Source: Paracoccus aminovorans (GTDB taxonomy: Bacteria > Pseudomonadota > Alphaproteobacteria > Rhodobacterales > Rhodobacteraceae). Taken from it: a DNA stretch of 64,000 bases. A program made the position numbers and the translations under genes. Below, in pieces: positions 39,501-49,819 of this stretch. The notes beneath the pieces were generated by a model. It was not told the origin of the DNA and did no database searches. It was given only the letters and a program-made list of their open reading frames with translations. Numbering within the stretch: the stretch's first letter is position 1; the number at the start of each line of letters is the position of its first letter. The stretch covers positions 62,001 through 126,000 of the forward strand of contig NZ_LN832560.1 in NCBI RefSeq assembly GCF_900005615.1. The letters run 5' to 3'.

Positions 39501-39837
39501 CGAGCCGAACATCGTCCTGACGCTGTCCTTCATGCTCAAGCGCGAGGGCTACGAGGTGCTGACCGCGCCCGACGGCACCCAGGCGCTGGCCGCGATCCGG
39601 GCCGAGCGCCCGGCGCTGGTGCTGCTGGACGGCGCCATGCCCGGCATGACCGGCTTCGAGGTCTGCGAGGCGGTCCGCGCCGATCCCGCCGTCGCCGACA
39701 CGCCGATCCTGATGCTGACCGCCAAGGGCCGCGAAACCGACATCGCGCGCGGCCTGGGCGCGGGGGCCGACGCCTATGTCACCAAGCCGTTTTCCACCCG
39801 CGAGTTGATCGCCCGCATCCGCGAGATGCTGGCATGA
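39472..39837 (+). CDS. CheY-like single-domain response regulator
   Basis: 121 residues, receiver domain only. The acidic pocket is ADDEPN, the phospho-acceptor is D53 (VLLDGAMPG), and the conserved Thr/Lys lie in LTAKG and TKPF. It has no output domain, so it probably passes phosphate on or acts by protein contact. CbrA/CrbS kinases usually signal to regulators with a DNA-binding domain, which makes this arrangement different. It overlaps the kinase gene by 29 bases and the exonuclease-fusion gene by 4. Confidence 0.88.
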   Translation: MVTRVLIADDEPNIVLTLSFMLKREGYEVLTAPDGTQALAAIRAERPALVLLDGAMPGMTGFEVCEAVRADPAVADTPILMLTAKGRETDIARGLGAGADAYVTKPFSTRELIARIREMLA

Positions 39838-41900
39838 AGCCCGACCGGGGCCTGTTGCTGGCCGCCGCCCTGCCTGGGCTGGCGCTGGCGGCATGGGCCG
39901 GGCTGGGGCTGCTGCTGTGGCGCGCCGGCCTGCCGCCCGAGGCGCGCGCGGGGCTGATGCAGGCCTTGGCGCAAGGCGGGGCGCTGCTGGCGGGCTGGCT
40001 GGCGCTTGGCGCGGCGGCGGCGGCATGGCTGGCCGCGCGGCTGCATGCGCGGCTGGTGCGGGCGCCCCGGCGCATCGCCGACGCGGTCAGGAATCTTGCC
40101 GGCAATCCGGCCGCGCCGCTTCTGGACGATCCCGGCCCGCTGGCGCAGGCGGTGAACCGGCTGGCCGGGCAGGGCCGCGAATTGCGCGCCGACATGGAGC
40201 GGCTGGTGGCCGAGGCCAGCCGCAAGGTCGCGCAGGAACGCGACCAGCTTGGCGCGCTGATGGCGGAATTGCAGCAAAGCGTCGTGGTCTGCAATCTGGA
40301 CGGCCGCATCCTGCTTTACAACGAACGCGCTCGGGCGCTGTTCCAGCGCCTCTCCGACGCGCCGCAGATCGCCGGCGGGGCGGATCTGGTCGGGCTGGGC
40401 CGCTCGATCCATGCCGTCATCGACCGCGCGCTGATCGACCACGCGCGCGAGACGGTCGAGCGCCATATCGCGCGCGGCGAGGCCGCCGTCTCGGCCCGTT
40501 TCGTCACCGCCACGGGCGCGGGCAACCTGTTGCAGGTGGTGCTGGCGCCGGTGCGGAACGATGCGGCGCTGACCGGCTATGTGCTGCTGCTGGACGACAT
40601 CACCCGGGAACAGGCGGCGCGGTCGCGCCGCGACCAGCGGCTGACGGGGCTGACCGAGGCCAGCCGCGCCTCGCTCGCGAACATGCAGACGGCGCTGGAC
40701 ATGCTGGATTATCCCGACCTGGAGCCGGCCGAGCGCGACAGCTTCCACCAGATCGTGCGCGACGAGGTGCAGGCGATGTCGGCGCGGCTGGAGGCGCTGA
40801 CGGCGGATGCGGCGCAGGACATGCGGGCGCGCTGGCCCTTGCAGGACATGCTGGGCGCCGACCTGCTGGCCGCCGCTGCCGGCCATATCCGCGCGCATTC
40901 GCAGGCGTCGGTCGCGGTCGAGGACCCGCCGGGCGAGCTGTGGCTCAGCGTGGACAGTTTCGCGCTGGTGCGCGCCCTGGGCGAGATGGCGGCGGAACGC
41001 GGCCCGGCGGCGCTGACCCTGCGCCTTGCCCCGGCGGCGACGCCCGGCTGGGCGCATTTGGACCTGGCATGGCCGATGGGCGCGGCCCCAGCCGAGGGGC
41101 AGGCGGGCACCTCGGCCCGCGCCGTGGCCGAGCGCCATGGCGGCGAGTTGTGGCTAGAACACGACCGCGCGCGCGGGCTGTCCTTCTATCGCTTCCTGCT
41201 GCCCCTGGCCTCGGGCGAGCGCGAGGCGGCAGGCGATCCGCGGCCCGAGTTCTATGACTTCGACCTTTTCGCCGCTGGGGCCGCCAGCCACGCGCTGGAC
41301 GACAGCCCGCTGGAGACGCTGGCCTATACCGTCTTCGATACCGAGACGACCGGCCTCGACCCCGCCGGCGGCGACGAGATCATCCAGATCGGCGCGGTCC
41401 GGGTTCTGAACGGCAAGATCCTGCGCGGCGAGGGTTTCGACCAGCTTGTCGATCCCGGACGCTCGATCCCCGAGGCCTCGATCCCCTATCACGGCATCCG
41501 CCCCGAGATGGTGCGCGGCCAGCCCCGCATCGCCCAGGTGCTGCCCGCCTTTCACGCCTATGCCGCCGACACCGTGCTGGTCGGCCACAACGTCGCCTTC
41601 GACATGCGTTTCCTGCAACTCAAGGAACAGGCGACCGGGCTGCGCTTCGACCAGCCGGTGCTGGACACGCTGCTGCTGGCCAGCATCGCCCAGCCGCACG
41701 AGCCCAGCCAGTCGCTGGAAGCCATCGCCGCCCGGCTGGGGGTCGAGATCGCCGCCCGCCACAACGCCGCCGGCGACGCTTTGGCCACGGCGCAGGTGTT
41801 CCTGGCCCTGCTGCCGCTGCTGCGCCAGCGCGGCATCGCCACCCTGGGCGAGGCCCGGGCCGCGGCCGAACAATCCTATTACGCCCGGCTGCGCTATTAG
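39834..41900 (+). CDS. Membrane PAS/kinase-like protein fused to a DEDDh exonuclease
   Basis: 688 residues. Two transmembrane helices (about 8-28 and 48-68) are followed by a HAMP-like/coiled region, a PAS domain (about 140-265), a kinase-like dimerisation and ATPase-like part (about 270-465), and a C-terminal DnaQ-type 3'-5' exonuclease (about 495-680). The kinase part has no phospho-histidine (SRASLANMQ where SHELRTPL is expected) and lacks clear ATP-binding boxes. The exonuclease keeps D502 and E504 (FDTETTG), D590, H643 and D648. It ends the sensor operon and overlaps the regulator start (ATGA). Its nucleic-acid substrate is unknown. Confidence 0.85.
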   Translation: MKPDRGLLLAAALPGLALAAWAGLGLLLWRAGLPPEARAGLMQALAQGGALLAGWLALGAAAAAWLAARLHARLVRAPRRIADAVRNLAGNPAAPLLDDPGPLAQAVNRLAGQGRELRADMERLVAEASRKVAQERDQLGALMAELQQSVVVCNLDGRILLYNERARALFQRLSDAPQIAGGADLVGLGRSIHAVIDRALIDHARETVERHIARGEAAVSARFVTATGAGNLLQVVLAPVRNDAALTGYVLLLDDITREQAARSRRDQRLTGLTEASRASLANMQTALDMLDYPDLEPAERDSFHQIVRDEVQAMSARLEALTADAAQDMRARWPLQDMLGADLLAAAAGHIRAHSQASVAVEDPPGELWLSVDSFALVRALGEMAAERGPAALTLRLAPAATPGWAHLDLAWPMGAAPAEGQAGTSARAVAERHGGELWLEHDRARGLSFYRFLLPLASGEREAAGDPRPEFYDFDLFAAGAASHALDDSPLETLAYTVFDTETTGLDPAGGDEIIQIGAVRVLNGKILRGEGFDQLVDPGRSIPEASIPYHGIRPEMVRGQPRIAQVLPAFHAYAADTVLVGHNVAFDMRFLQLKEQATGLRFDQPVLDTLLLASIAQPHEPSQSLEAIAARLGVEIAARHNAAGDALATAQVFLALLPLLRQRGIATLGEARAAAEQSYYARLRY

Positions 41901-43171
41901 AACCTTTGCGGCAGGAAGGGCGCCGGGTCGATGGCCGGCGCTTGCCCGGTCACGAGATCGGCGACCAGCCGGGCGGTGCCGGCCGATTGCGTCAACCCAA
42001 GGTGGCCGTGGCCGAAGGCATGGATCACCCGCGGCGTGGCCCGGGCCCGGCCGATGGCTGGCAGCGAATCGGGCAGCGAGGGGCGGAAGCCCATCCATTG
42101 CGTGCCGCCCTGCGGCCGCAGGCCGGGCAGGAAGGCCTGGGCCTTTTGCAGCATCGCCTCGGCGCGCGCGAAATTCGGCGGCAGGTCCAGCCCGCCCAGC
42201 TCGACCGCGCCGCCGACGCGGATGCCGGTCGCAAGCCGGGTGACGACGAAACCATGGCCGCCGAAGGTGATCTGCATGCGCAGGTCGAAGGCGTCGGGCG
42301 GCAGGGTAGTGTTGTAGCCGCGTTCGGTTTCCAGCGGGATGCGCTCGCCCAGAGTGCGGGCGAGGCGATGCGAGAAGGCGCCGGCGGCTAGGACGACATG
42401 GCCGGCATGGCGGTCGTCGTCGATCTGCACGCCCGTCCCGGTCGGGCGCAGGCTGCGGACCTCGACGCGTTCCAGGATGCCGCCGCGGGCGCGGAAATGC
42501 TCGGCCAGCGCCAGCGTGTAGAGCCGGGGATCGGCGATGGAATACCAGCCGGGGGTGAAGGTGCCCTTGACGAAACGCGGCGACAGGCCGGGCTGGATCT
42601 GCGCCATGCCCTCGGGGTCCAGGTGCTGGAAGGCGATGCCGTGATCGGCCCGCGCCTGCCAGCCGGGCAGGGCGGCGCGGAACTCGGCCAGGGATTCGTA
42701 GACCTGGAGATTGCCGTCCTTGCGCAGCATGCCGGCGGTGCCGGTGGCCTGCAGGAAAGGCTCCAGCTCGGCCCGCGACAGGTCCATCAGCGCGGTTTGC
42801 GCGGCGGTGGAATGCGCGACCCGCGCCGGCGAACAGGCCCGCCAGAAGCGGAACATCCAGGGCGCGATCCGCAGCGCATAGGCCGGCGGCACGCTGAGCG
42901 GGCCCAGCGGATCGAGAAGCCAGCGCGGCGCCTTGCGCAGGATGCCGGGCGAGGCCAGCGGCAGGATGTCGGTGAAGGCGAAGGCGCCGGCATTTCCGGC
43001 CGAGGCGCCCGCCGCCGGGCCTTCGCGGTCGAGGACGGTAACCGCGAGGCCGCGCCTCTGCAAGGCGATGGCGATGGACAGTCCGACCACGCCGGCGCCG
43101 ATCACGGTGGCATCGGCTGGCACCGGGGCGCTGCCCCGGACCCCGGGGTATTGGGAGAGCAAAGAAGCCAT
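41897..43171 (-). CDS. FAD-dependent D-amino-acid dehydrogenase-like oxidoreductase
   Basis: 424 residues from ATG 43171. It has an N-terminal Rossmann motif (VIGAGVVGLSIAIALQRRG), a DAO-type fold and a C-terminal FGHGHLGLTQSAGTARLVADL block as in DadA. It would oxidatively deaminate D-amino acids or a related amine; the substrate is not certain. The first 16 residues (ASLLSQYPGVRGSAP) come from the dispersed repeat at 43134-43167 read backwards. A GTG at 43123 would start right before the Rossmann fold and may be the original start. It converges with the exonuclease gene, overlapping by 4 bases. Confidence 0.83.
   Translation of the reverse strand: MASLLSQYPGVRGSAPVPADATVIGAGVVGLSIAIALQRRGLAVTVLDREGPAAGASAGNAGAFAFTDILPLASPGILRKAPRWLLDPLGPLSVPPAYALRIAPWMFRFWRACSPARVAHSTAAQTALMDLSRAELEPFLQATGTAGMLRKDGNLQVYESLAEFRAALPGWQARADHGIAFQHLDPEGMAQIQPGLSPRFVKGTFTPGWYSIADPRLYTLALAEHFRARGGILERVEVRSLRPTGTGVQIDDDRHAGHVVLAAGAFSHRLARTLGERIPLETERGYNTTLPPDAFDLRMQITFGGHGFVVTRLATGIRVGGAVELGGLDLPPNFARAEAMLQKAQAFLPGLRPQGGTQWMGFRPSLPDSLPAIGRARATPRVIHAFGHGHLGLTQSAGTARLVADLVTGQAPAIDPAPFLPQRF
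43134..43167 (+). repeat. Short dispersed repeat, copy 3 (diverged), inside a coding start
   Basis: CCCCGGACCCCGGGGTATT followed by GGGAGAGCAAAGAAG. The same layout occurs at 31070 and 47852. Here it overlaps the first codons of the minus-strand oxidoreductase gene. Confidence 0.6.
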
Positions 43172-43235
43172 GACAGGGTGGTGATCGCGCTTTCGATGTG
43201 CCGCCGCAAGCGGGTTTTGCGGCAGGCCGGCGGTT

Positions 43236-44558
43236 TCAGCCGGGGCCGTGCAGGGGCAGGCGGATCTCGATGCGCAGCCCGCCCTCGGGACGGTTGCACA
43301 GGGCAAGCGTGCCGCCGTGGGCATGGATCACGTCCTGGGCGATCGCCAGGCCCAGGCCGGCGCCGCCGGTGCGGGCGCTGCGGCTGTCCTCGCCGCGCAC
43401 GAAAGGTTCGGTGACGCGCGCCAGCAGCGCCTCGGGAATGCCGGGGCCGTCGTCCTCGACGCGGATCAGCGCGGCCTGGGCGTCGCGGCGCAGGGTCAGG
43501 CGGGCCGGGCCGGCATAGCGGGCGGCATTCTCGAGCAGGTTGCGGATCGCGCGGGTCATGGCGACCGGGCGCAGCGGCATGACCAGCGGCCCGGAGCCGC
43601 TGTAGCCGGCGCCGCAATCGGCGCAGAGCCGCGCCAGCGCCGCGTCCAGATCGACCGGCTGCATCGGCTCGGTCCCGCGCCGGGCCGAACCCGCATGCAT
43701 CAGCCCGTCCGCCATCACCGCCATTTCGTCCAGCACCCGGATCATGTCGCCGCGCTGGCTGTCGTCTTCCAGCATCTCGGCGCGGATGCGCAGCCCGGTG
43801 ATCGGGGTCCGCATGTCATGGGCCAGCGCCGCCAGCATCCGCATGCGTTCGGCCTCGAAGCCGCCGATGCGGCGCTGCATGTCGTTGAAGGCCAGGGCCG
43901 CCTCGCGCAACTCGCCCGCGCCGGATTCGGTCACCCGCGCGCTGCGGTCGCCGCGTCCGGCCGCCCGCGCCGCCTCGGCCAGGGCGCGCAGGGGTCGCGT
44001 CATCCGGCGCACGAAGACCAGCGCCACCGCCAGCGTGCCGAAGAGCGAGGCCAGCAGCGGCGCGAAGAAGCCCTGCTTCCACTGCCAGGCGCTTTGCACC
44101 GGCAGCGGATAGGCCAGCGCGTTCAGCCAGCGTCCCGCCGCCGCGCCGCGGTCCAGCCGCACCGACACCAGCATCAGCGGCGCCCGCCGGTCGTCGGGAT
44201 CGTGCCCGCTTTCGTGGATGCGGATTTCATGCCCCGGCAGTTCCACGGAGAGGTCGGTCTCGTGCATCGGCAACCGCGTGGTCTGGGGCAGGGCCAGCGG
44301 CGCGGCGTCGACCGAGAAGCGGGTGAAGCCGGTGCTGCTGGCGCGCGGCAGCATCTCGACCGTCTCGGGGTCGGCGGCCTCCAGCGCCGAGACCAGGGCG
44401 TGCAGGCGGTGGGCGTCGCCCTGCAGCCGGATCGCGCGGTCGAAGGCCGAGCCCTCGCGCGCGATCACCCAGGCCGCGACCAGGTTGGCGCCCAGAAGCG
44501 CCGCGACCAGCAGCAGCGAAAAGCGCGCGGCGAGCCCGCCGGGCCACAGCCGGGTCAT
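43236..44558 (-). CDS. Sensor histidine kinase of the receptor-linked two-component system
   Basis: 440 residues. A transmembrane helix (about 9-30), a periplasmic sensor (about 31-160), a second helix and HAMP (about 175-235) lead to a kinase core. H247 is in ALAHDMRTP, followed by [18 protein letters not shown] and [13 protein letters not shown] 44558 overlaps the regulator stop (ATGA). Order receptor-regulator-kinase on one strand resembles the PfeA/PfeR/PfeS type of siderophore-sensing system, which is the best guess for its role. Confidence 0.88.
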   Translation of the reverse strand: MTRLWPGGLAARFSLLLVAALLGANLVAAWVIAREGSAFDRAIRLQGDAHRLHALVSALEAADPETVEMLPRASSTGFTRFSVDAAPLALPQTTRLPMHETDLSVELPGHEIRIHESGHDPDDRRAPLMLVSVRLDRGAAAGRWLNALAYPLPVQSAWQWKQGFFAPLLASLFGTLAVALVFVRRMTRPLRALAEAARAAGRGDRSARVTESGAGELREAALAFNDMQRRIGGFEAERMRMLAALAHDMRTPITGLRIRAEMLEDDSQRGDMIRVLDEMAVMADGLMHAGSARRGTEPMQPVDLDAALARLCADCGAGYSGSGPLVMPLRPVAMTRAIRNLLENAARYAGPARLTLRRDAQAALIRVEDDGPGIPEALLARVTEPFVRGEDSRSARTGGAGLGLAIAQDVIHAHGGTLALCNRPEGGLRIEIRLPLHGPG

Positions 44559-45274
44559 GCCGGCGGCTCGACATCGGCGGCCAGCCGGTAGCCGCCGCCC
44601 CATTCGGTGACGATCAGCCGGGGCGCGCGCGGGTCCGGCTCGATCTTGTGGCGCAGCCGGCTGACGGTATTGTCCACCGCGCGGTCATAGGCCCGGGCCT
44701 CGCGTCCCGAGAGCAGGTCGAGCAGCCGCATCCGCGACAGCACCTGGCCGGGGTGGTCCAGCAGCAGCGCCAGCAGCCGGTTCTCGCCCGAGGTCAGCGC
44801 CACCTCCTGCCCCGAGGGCAGGGTGACGGCGGCCCGGCCTGGGTCGTGCACCAGCCCGGCGAAGCGGCGGCGCGATTGCGGCGGCGCGGGCCGTTCCGGC
44901 GGCACCCGGCGCAGCACCGCATGGATGCGGGCCAGAAGCTCACGCGGGTCGAAGGGCTTGGTGACATAGTCGTCGGCACCGAGGTCCAGCCCCTCGACGC
45001 GGTCCTCCTGCGCGGCGCGCGCGGTCAGCAGGATCACCGGCAGCCGGCGGTTGCGCACCAGGTCGCGGCAGAGGCTGAGCCCGTCCTCGCCCGGCATCAT
45101 CACGTCGAGGATGGCAAGGTGCACCGGCTCATCCTCGACGGCGCGGCGCGCCTCGGCGGCATCGGCGGCCAGACGGATGCGGAAGCCGCTGCGGCGCAGG
45201 TATTGCCCCAGCGGTTCGCGGATGTCGCGGGCGTCGTCCACGATCAGGATGCGGGGTTCGATGGCGTCGGTCAT
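44555..45274 (-). CDS. OmpR-family response regulator
   Basis: 239 residues. The receiver domain (DDARD pocket, [12 protein letters not shown] acceptor, [14 protein letters not shown]) is followed by a winged-helix DNA-binding domain ([39 protein letters not shown]). It sits between the receptor and kinase genes. A pair of TGTCGCA repeats with a 10-base period upstream of the receptor gene is a good candidate for its binding site. Confidence 0.92.
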   Translation of the reverse strand: MTDAIEPRILIVDDARDIREPLGQYLRRSGFRIRLAADAAEARRAVEDEPVHLAILDVMMPGEDGLSLCRDLVRNRRLPVILLTARAAQEDRVEGLDLGADDYVTKPFDPRELLARIHAVLRRVPPERPAPPQSRRRFAGLVHDPGRAAVTLPSGQEVALTSGENRLLALLLDHPGQVLSRMRLLDLLSGREARAYDRAVDNTVSRLRHKIEPDPRAPRLIVTEWGGGYRLAADVEPPA

Positions 45275-45349
45275 CGGCCTCGGTGGATGCGGAAGACGGC
45301 GACGCGGGATCCGCGCCGCCGCCGGGATTTTCGGATCGGCCAGACCTTA

Positions 45350-47635
45350 TCAGAAGGTCGAGGTCAGCCCAATATAGAAGGCGCGGCCGGGTTCGTTGAA
45401 GGTGTTGGTGCCGTCGCTGGTGTTGGTGCGAAGCAGCTGTTTGTCGAAGAGGTTGGTCACCCCGGCCGACAGCCGGACCTTGTCGTTCATCGCCCAGTTC
45501 GCCCCCAGATTGACCAGCGTATAGCCGCCGCGGGTTTCGGGATCCTCGATCGCTTCGCCCATGCTGTTGCTGATCGTCGCCGGCTCGATCTTGCCGTAAT
45601 GGGTCGCCCCCAGCGTCAGGGTCAGATCCGGCGTCGCATACCAGTCGAGCGAGGCGTTGATCGTATAATCCGGCACCAGGCTCAGCGGCTGGCCGTTCTC
45701 GTCCTCGGACTTGATCATCTTGGTGAAGTTGGTGTTGAAGGCGAAGCGTTCGCCCAGCGGGGTCGAGAAATTGCCCTCGATCCCCGAGATGATCGCGTTC
45801 TTCTGGTTTTCCCAGCGGAACAGGCGGTTTTCGGTGGCACCGGGGTTGTGCTGGATCTGGCCGGAACCAATACGGTTGTCGTAGTCGTTGTGGAACCAGG
45901 TCAGGCTGGCGGCGATGTCGTTCCGGCCTTGATAGGCGATGCCGATCTCCTTGTTCAGGCTGCGCTCGGCCTCCAGATCCGGGTTGCCCAGGACGTAGCA
46001 TGGGCCGGTGAGCTGCACGCCGTCCACGAAGGGGCAGCCGCGGCCGCGGGTGACATAGACGTAGTTCGGGTTCAGCTGATACAGGTTCGGCGCCTTGAAG
46101 GCCCGCGCGATGCCCAGCTTCATCGTCCATTCGTCGTTGAAGGCATAGGTCGCGTTCAGGCTGGGCGACCAGGCGCTGCCGAAATTGTCGTTATAGTCGA
46201 AGCGCAGGCCGGGGGTCAGCGTCAGCTTGTCGTTCCACTGGATGTTCGCCTCGGCATAAAGACCGATGGTCTGCTGGTCGGTCTTGGGGTCGCGGTTGGC
46301 GCCGTCGGGATCGACACCGATATCGCCGCCCAGGTCCGGGTCCAGCGAGCCGCGGATCGAGACGCCGTCCTCCATGAACTCGCCGCGATATTCGGCGCCG
46401 AAGGTCACGCGGCTGTCCCGGCCTGCCAGTTGCATCGGCAGGATCCATTCGCTCTTGGCGGTGATATTGTCCAGCGTGATGGTGCTGAACGCCATCGCGT
46501 CGTTTTCACCGTCGCCATCGGTATCGACGCAATTGGTGATCGACCCTTCCACAGAGCCGGCCGTGCCTTCGCAAAGCCGGGCGTTGCGGGTGTTTTCCCA
46601 TTGCAGATAGCTGAACGACTCGCCGAAATCATACTCGCCGCGATGGGTCACGGACAGGGCGCGGCGATACATGCGGTTGGTCTCGGTGCCGATCAGGTTG
46701 ACGCCGTCCTGATCCTCTTTCACGCTGCCGAACATGGTGTCGCCGGCGTAGATATTGCCCTGGCGCGAGAAGCTCGCCTCGAAGTCGACGACATGGCCGG
46801 GCGCGACCTGCCAGCTCAGCAAGCCGCCCAGATCCTTGTTCACCACGCCTTCGCGGCCCGCGAGGTTGCCGTATTCCGGATTGCCGTCGTCGTCCAGGAT
46901 CGGGTTGCCGGCATCGTCCAGCAGCGGAACGCGGTTGATGTCGGGGGCGTCGCCGTCGGTCTTGTTATAGTTGCCGAACAGCCGGAAGGTCAGGTTTTCA
47001 CCCACGGGACCGGCCAGCATGAAGTTAGAGCGCACCGAGTCGCCTTCCTTGCGGCTTTCGGGCGAATTGTAATGCATGCCCACCTGGGCCGAGAAGGTGT
47101 CGGGGCGCTTGGTGATGATATTGACCACCCCGCCCGACGAGCCCGAGCCATAGCGCGCCGCCGCCGGGCCGCGCAGCACCTCGATGCGCTCGATCATCTC
47201 GGCCGGGACCCAGTTCGAATCGCCGCGCGAATCCCGTTCGCCGTTGCGGCTCATGCGGACCGAGTTGCGCGACATGACCGGTTTGCCGTCGATCAGGATC
47301 AGGGTGTTTTCCGGTCCCATGCCGCGAATGTCGATCTGGCGCTGGTTGCCCCGCTGGCCGCTGGCGGTGGCGCCGGTCAGGTTCACGCCGGGCATCTTGC
47401 GCACGATCTCGGAGATGTCGTTGACCGGAGGGGATTTCTCGATGTCCTCGGCCGTCACGGTCGAGGTGCCGAGCGCCTGCTTGGCCTGTTCCTCGGCCGA
47501 GATCACCACGGTCTCGAGCACGACGGTCTCGTCGGTGGGGGTTTCCTGGGCCAGCGCCCCGCCGGCAAAGACCGGCAGCGACATCAGCAGACAGAGTGCG
47601 GTGCCCGTGGCCGGGCGCGGGAAAGGCGTCGCCAT
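45350..47635 (-). CDS. TonB-dependent siderophore receptor, FepA/PfeA-like
   Basis: 761 residues. A signal peptide ends near ALAQE. A TonB-box-like stretch ([12 protein letters not shown]) and a plug domain (about 60-185: [33 protein letters not shown]) precede a 22-strand barrel ending in Phe (YIGLTSTF). Plug and barrel features are closest to ferric-enterobactin-type receptors. It should import a ferric catecholate across the outer membrane using TonB energy. Two-component genes follow on the same strand after 75 bases. An AGGA ribosome site precedes ATG 47635. Confidence 0.9.
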   Translation of the reverse strand: MATPFPRPATGTALCLLMSLPVFAGGALAQETPTDETVVLETVVISAEEQAKQALGTSTVTAEDIEKSPPVNDISEIVRKMPGVNLTGATASGQRGNQRQIDIRGMGPENTLILIDGKPVMSRNSVRMSRNGERDSRGDSNWVPAEMIERIEVLRGPAAARYGSGSSGGVVNIITKRPDTFSAQVGMHYNSPESRKEGDSVRSNFMLAGPVGENLTFRLFGNYNKTDGDAPDINRVPLLDDAGNPILDDDGNPEYGNLAGREGVVNKDLGGLLSWQVAPGHVVDFEASFSRQGNIYAGDTMFGSVKEDQDGVNLIGTETNRMYRRALSVTHRGEYDFGESFSYLQWENTRNARLCEGTAGSVEGSITNCVDTDGDGENDAMAFSTITLDNITAKSEWILPMQLAGRDSRVTFGAEYRGEFMEDGVSIRGSLDPDLGGDIGVDPDGANRDPKTDQQTIGLYAEANIQWNDKLTLTPGLRFDYNDNFGSAWSPSLNATYAFNDEWTMKLGIARAFKAPNLYQLNPNYVYVTRGRGCPFVDGVQLTGPCYVLGNPDLEAERSLNKEIGIAYQGRNDIAASLTWFHNDYDNRIGSGQIQHNPGATENRLFRWENQKNAIISGIEGNFSTPLGERFAFNTNFTKMIKSEDENGQPLSLVPDYTINASLDWYATPDLTLTLGATHYGKIEPATISNSMGEAIEDPETRGGYTLVNLGANWAMNDKVRLSAGVTNLFDKQLLRTNTSDGTNTFNEPGRAFYIGLTSTF

Positions 47636-47739
47636 CGCATTGTTCCTGTGGAGTGGGATCGGGGATGGCTGGCTGAGCGCGGGCTGTGTCCTTCAATCAT
47701 TTGTGAACCGACCCATCAATGCGACGGGCGGGATTCTTT

Positions 47740-47756
47740 TGTCGCAAAATGTCGCA
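47740..47756 (-). promoter_or_regulatory. Direct-repeat operator candidate for the OmpR-type regulator
   Basis: TGTCGCA occurs twice, at 47740-47746 and 47750-47756, ten bases apart start to start. OmpR-family regulators typically bind such direct repeats on one helix face. The site is about 105 bases upstream of the receptor ATG and beside the regulator's presumed target. Confidence 0.5.
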
Positions 47757-47831
47757 GAGCCGTCGGGCGGGCGGGGCAGGGATCAGCCTTGCGCCGCTGC
47801 CTGGCGCGTCGGTCGGCCGGCGATCTTGGCG

Positions 47832-47883
47832 CCGGGGGTTTCACACCCCCGGACCCCCGTGGGATATTTGGACACAAAAGAAG
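47832..47883 (+). repeat. Short dispersed repeat, copy 2, with hairpin
   Basis: The perfect stem CCGGGGGT-TTCAC-ACCCCCGG (47832-47852) is followed by CCCCCGTGGGATATTTGG and ACACAAAAGAAG. It matches the copy at 31070-31099 almost exactly in its core. It lies between the divergent receptor and aidB genes. Confidence 0.7.
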
Positions 47884-48172
47884 CATGTCGGGAGACGCCT
47901 GATCCGGAGATGGGGCAGCTTCAACCGCTGCGGCCGTTCGCTTTTGCTGGGCAGGCGGGCTTTCGGCATACTTCCGGGCGCAGGCGCGGGACCGCGCTGC
48001 GGCGGGCCATCCGCGGCATTGTCGTCAACCTGGCGGGTGGCGAGACGTTCGGGCTGCTGGATGCGGCTTTGACTTGGCCGGAGGCCGCCGGCCCTTTGCC
48101 GTGCGTGCAGAAGACTCGCGCGGGTCTTCGGTCGCGGCTACACTTTCCCCCGGGCAGCACGGAGGAGCCGCC

Positions 48173-49801
48173 ATGACGCCGCTGAAGGCTACCGCCGATC
48201 TGGAGACGCATGAGGTGCTGAACCAGCCCGAACCGCCGGGCGATCGTGACCTCTGGCGCGACGATCCTGCGCTGCGCCGGGCTCTGGCGGCCAGCGGCGC
48301 GGGGCTGGAGGCGCTTGCCGGTTACGGCGCTGCCCTGGGCCGGGCCGACCTGCGCGGGGCCGCCCGCGACGCCAATCGCAACCCGCCCGAACTGTGCCTG
48401 TTCGACAGCGGCGGGCGCCGCCTGGACGAGGTGCGCTTTCATCCCGCCTATCACCGCTTCATGCGGCTGTCGGCCGGCGCGGGCTATCACTGCATCGCCT
48501 GGGAGGGGCAGCCGGGAGGCCACCAGTCCCATGCCGCCATGGTCTATCTGGCCAGCCAGGTCGAACCCGGTCATTGCTGCCCGCTGACCATGACCCATGC
48601 GGCGATGCCGGTGATCGCCGGCGCCGAACTGCCGGGGGACTGGCGCGGGGCGATGCTGTCGCGCGACTACGACCCCTCGGTCCGGGCCATGGCGCGGAAG
48701 TCTGGCGTCACCTTGGGCATGGCGATGACGGAAAAGCAGGGCGGCTCGGACGTGCGCGCGAATACCACCCGGGCGCAGCGCGACGGCGAGGCTTGGCGGC
48801 TGACCGGGCACAAGTGGTTCTGCTCGGCGCCGATGTCGGACGGCTTCCTGACCCTGGCGCAGACCGACCGTGGCTTGACCTGCTTCCTGGTGCCGCGCTG
48901 GCTGGAGGAGGGGCGCAACGGCATCCGCATCCAGCGGCTCAAGGACAAGCTGGGCAATCGCGCCAATGCCTCGGCCGAGATCGAATATGTCCGCGCCCTG
49001 GCCTGGCAGCTGGGCGGCGAAGGCGACGGCATCCGCACCATCGTCGAGATGGTGCATCACACCCGGCTGGACACGGCGGTGGCGCCTGCCGGGCTGATGC
49101 GCGCCGCCCTGCGCGAGGCGCATCACTGGGTCGCGCATCGCAGCGCCTTCCAGCGGCGGCTGATCGACCAGCCGCTGATGCGCGCGGTCTTGGCCGATCT
49201 GGTGCTGGACTGGCACGGCTGTCTGGCGCTGGGTTTCGGCGTCGCTCATGCCTTCGACGGCCACAGCGACGAGGATCGCGCCTTCTCCCGCATCGGTGTG
49301 GCGCTGGCCAAGTATCTGTCGAACAAGCTGTGCCCGCTGGTGATCGCCGAGGCGATGGAGGTGCTGGGGGGCATGGGCTATGTCGAGGACACGCCGCTGC
49401 CGCTCTTGTATCGGGAGGCGCCGCTGAACGGCATCTGGGAGGGGTCGGGCAATGTGATCTGCCTGGACGCGCTGCGCACGCTGGCCCGCGAACAGCGTGC
49501 GGCCGAGGCGCTGGCCGCCAGGCTCGACGCTGCCCGTGGCCTGGATGCCGCTTACGATGCGGAGTTGTCGGCACATCGCGACCGCTGGCCAGGCAGCGTG
49601 CCCGAGCCCGAGGCGCGCTGGTTTGTCGAGCAAAGCGCTCTGCTGCTTGCGGCCGCGGAATTGCTGGGCGCTGGTGGGGCTGCAGTGGCCGAAGCCTTTG
49701 TGCGCACCCGCCTGACCGGCCAGCGCGGCCGCTTTCCCGGAGCCTTTCCTCTCGGGGCCGCCGAAAGTGCGTTGGCAGCGGGGTTTTCAGGCAAAGCCTG
49801 A
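48173..49801 (+). CDS. aidB: AidB-like acyl-CoA dehydrogenase family protein
   Basis: 542 residues, the usual AidB length. Family motifs: HAAMVYLASQ, CPLTMTHAAMPV, MAMTEKQGGSDVRANTT, GHKWFCSAPMSDGFLTLAQT, EVLGGMGYVEDTPLPLLYREAPLNGIWEGSGNV (shown in parts). In E. coli AidB is a flavoprotein of the alkylation response that binds DNA; its substrate is unclear. Start ATG 48173 has GGAGGAG upstream. No ada-like gene is nearby. Confidence 0.88.
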   Translation: MTPLKATADLETHEVLNQPEPPGDRDLWRDDPALRRALAASGAGLEALAGYGAALGRADLRGAARDANRNPPELCLFDSGGRRLDEVRFHPAYHRFMRLSAGAGYHCIAWEGQPGGHQSHAAMVYLASQVEPGHCCPLTMTHAAMPVIAGAELPGDWRGAMLSRDYDPSVRAMARKSGVTLGMAMTEKQGGSDVRANTTRAQRDGEAWRLTGHKWFCSAPMSDGFLTLAQTDRGLTCFLVPRWLEEGRNGIRIQRLKDKLGNRANASAEIEYVRALAWQLGGEGDGIRTIVEMVHHTRLDTAVAPAGLMRAALREAHHWVAHRSAFQRRLIDQPLMRAVLADLVLDWHGCLALGFGVAHAFDGHSDEDRAFSRIGVALAKYLSNKLCPLVIAEAMEVLGGMGYVEDTPLPLLYREAPLNGIWEGSGNVICLDALRTLAREQRAAEALAARLDAARGLDAAYDAELSAHRDRWPGSVPEPEARWFVEQSALLLAAAELLGAGGAAVAEAFVRTRLTGQRGRFPGAFPLGAAESALAAGFSGKA

Positions 49802-49819
49802 AAGGCGCGATTGGATTTC

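Noticed and set aside
36543..39539. 998-codon minus-strand frame opposite the symporter-kinase
   Set aside because: Shadow frame rich in Arg, His and Gln; no domain.
44648..47902. 1084-codon plus-strand frame opposite the receptor and regulator genes
   Set aside because: The minus-strand genes are clear families. The plus frame has no recognisable domain.
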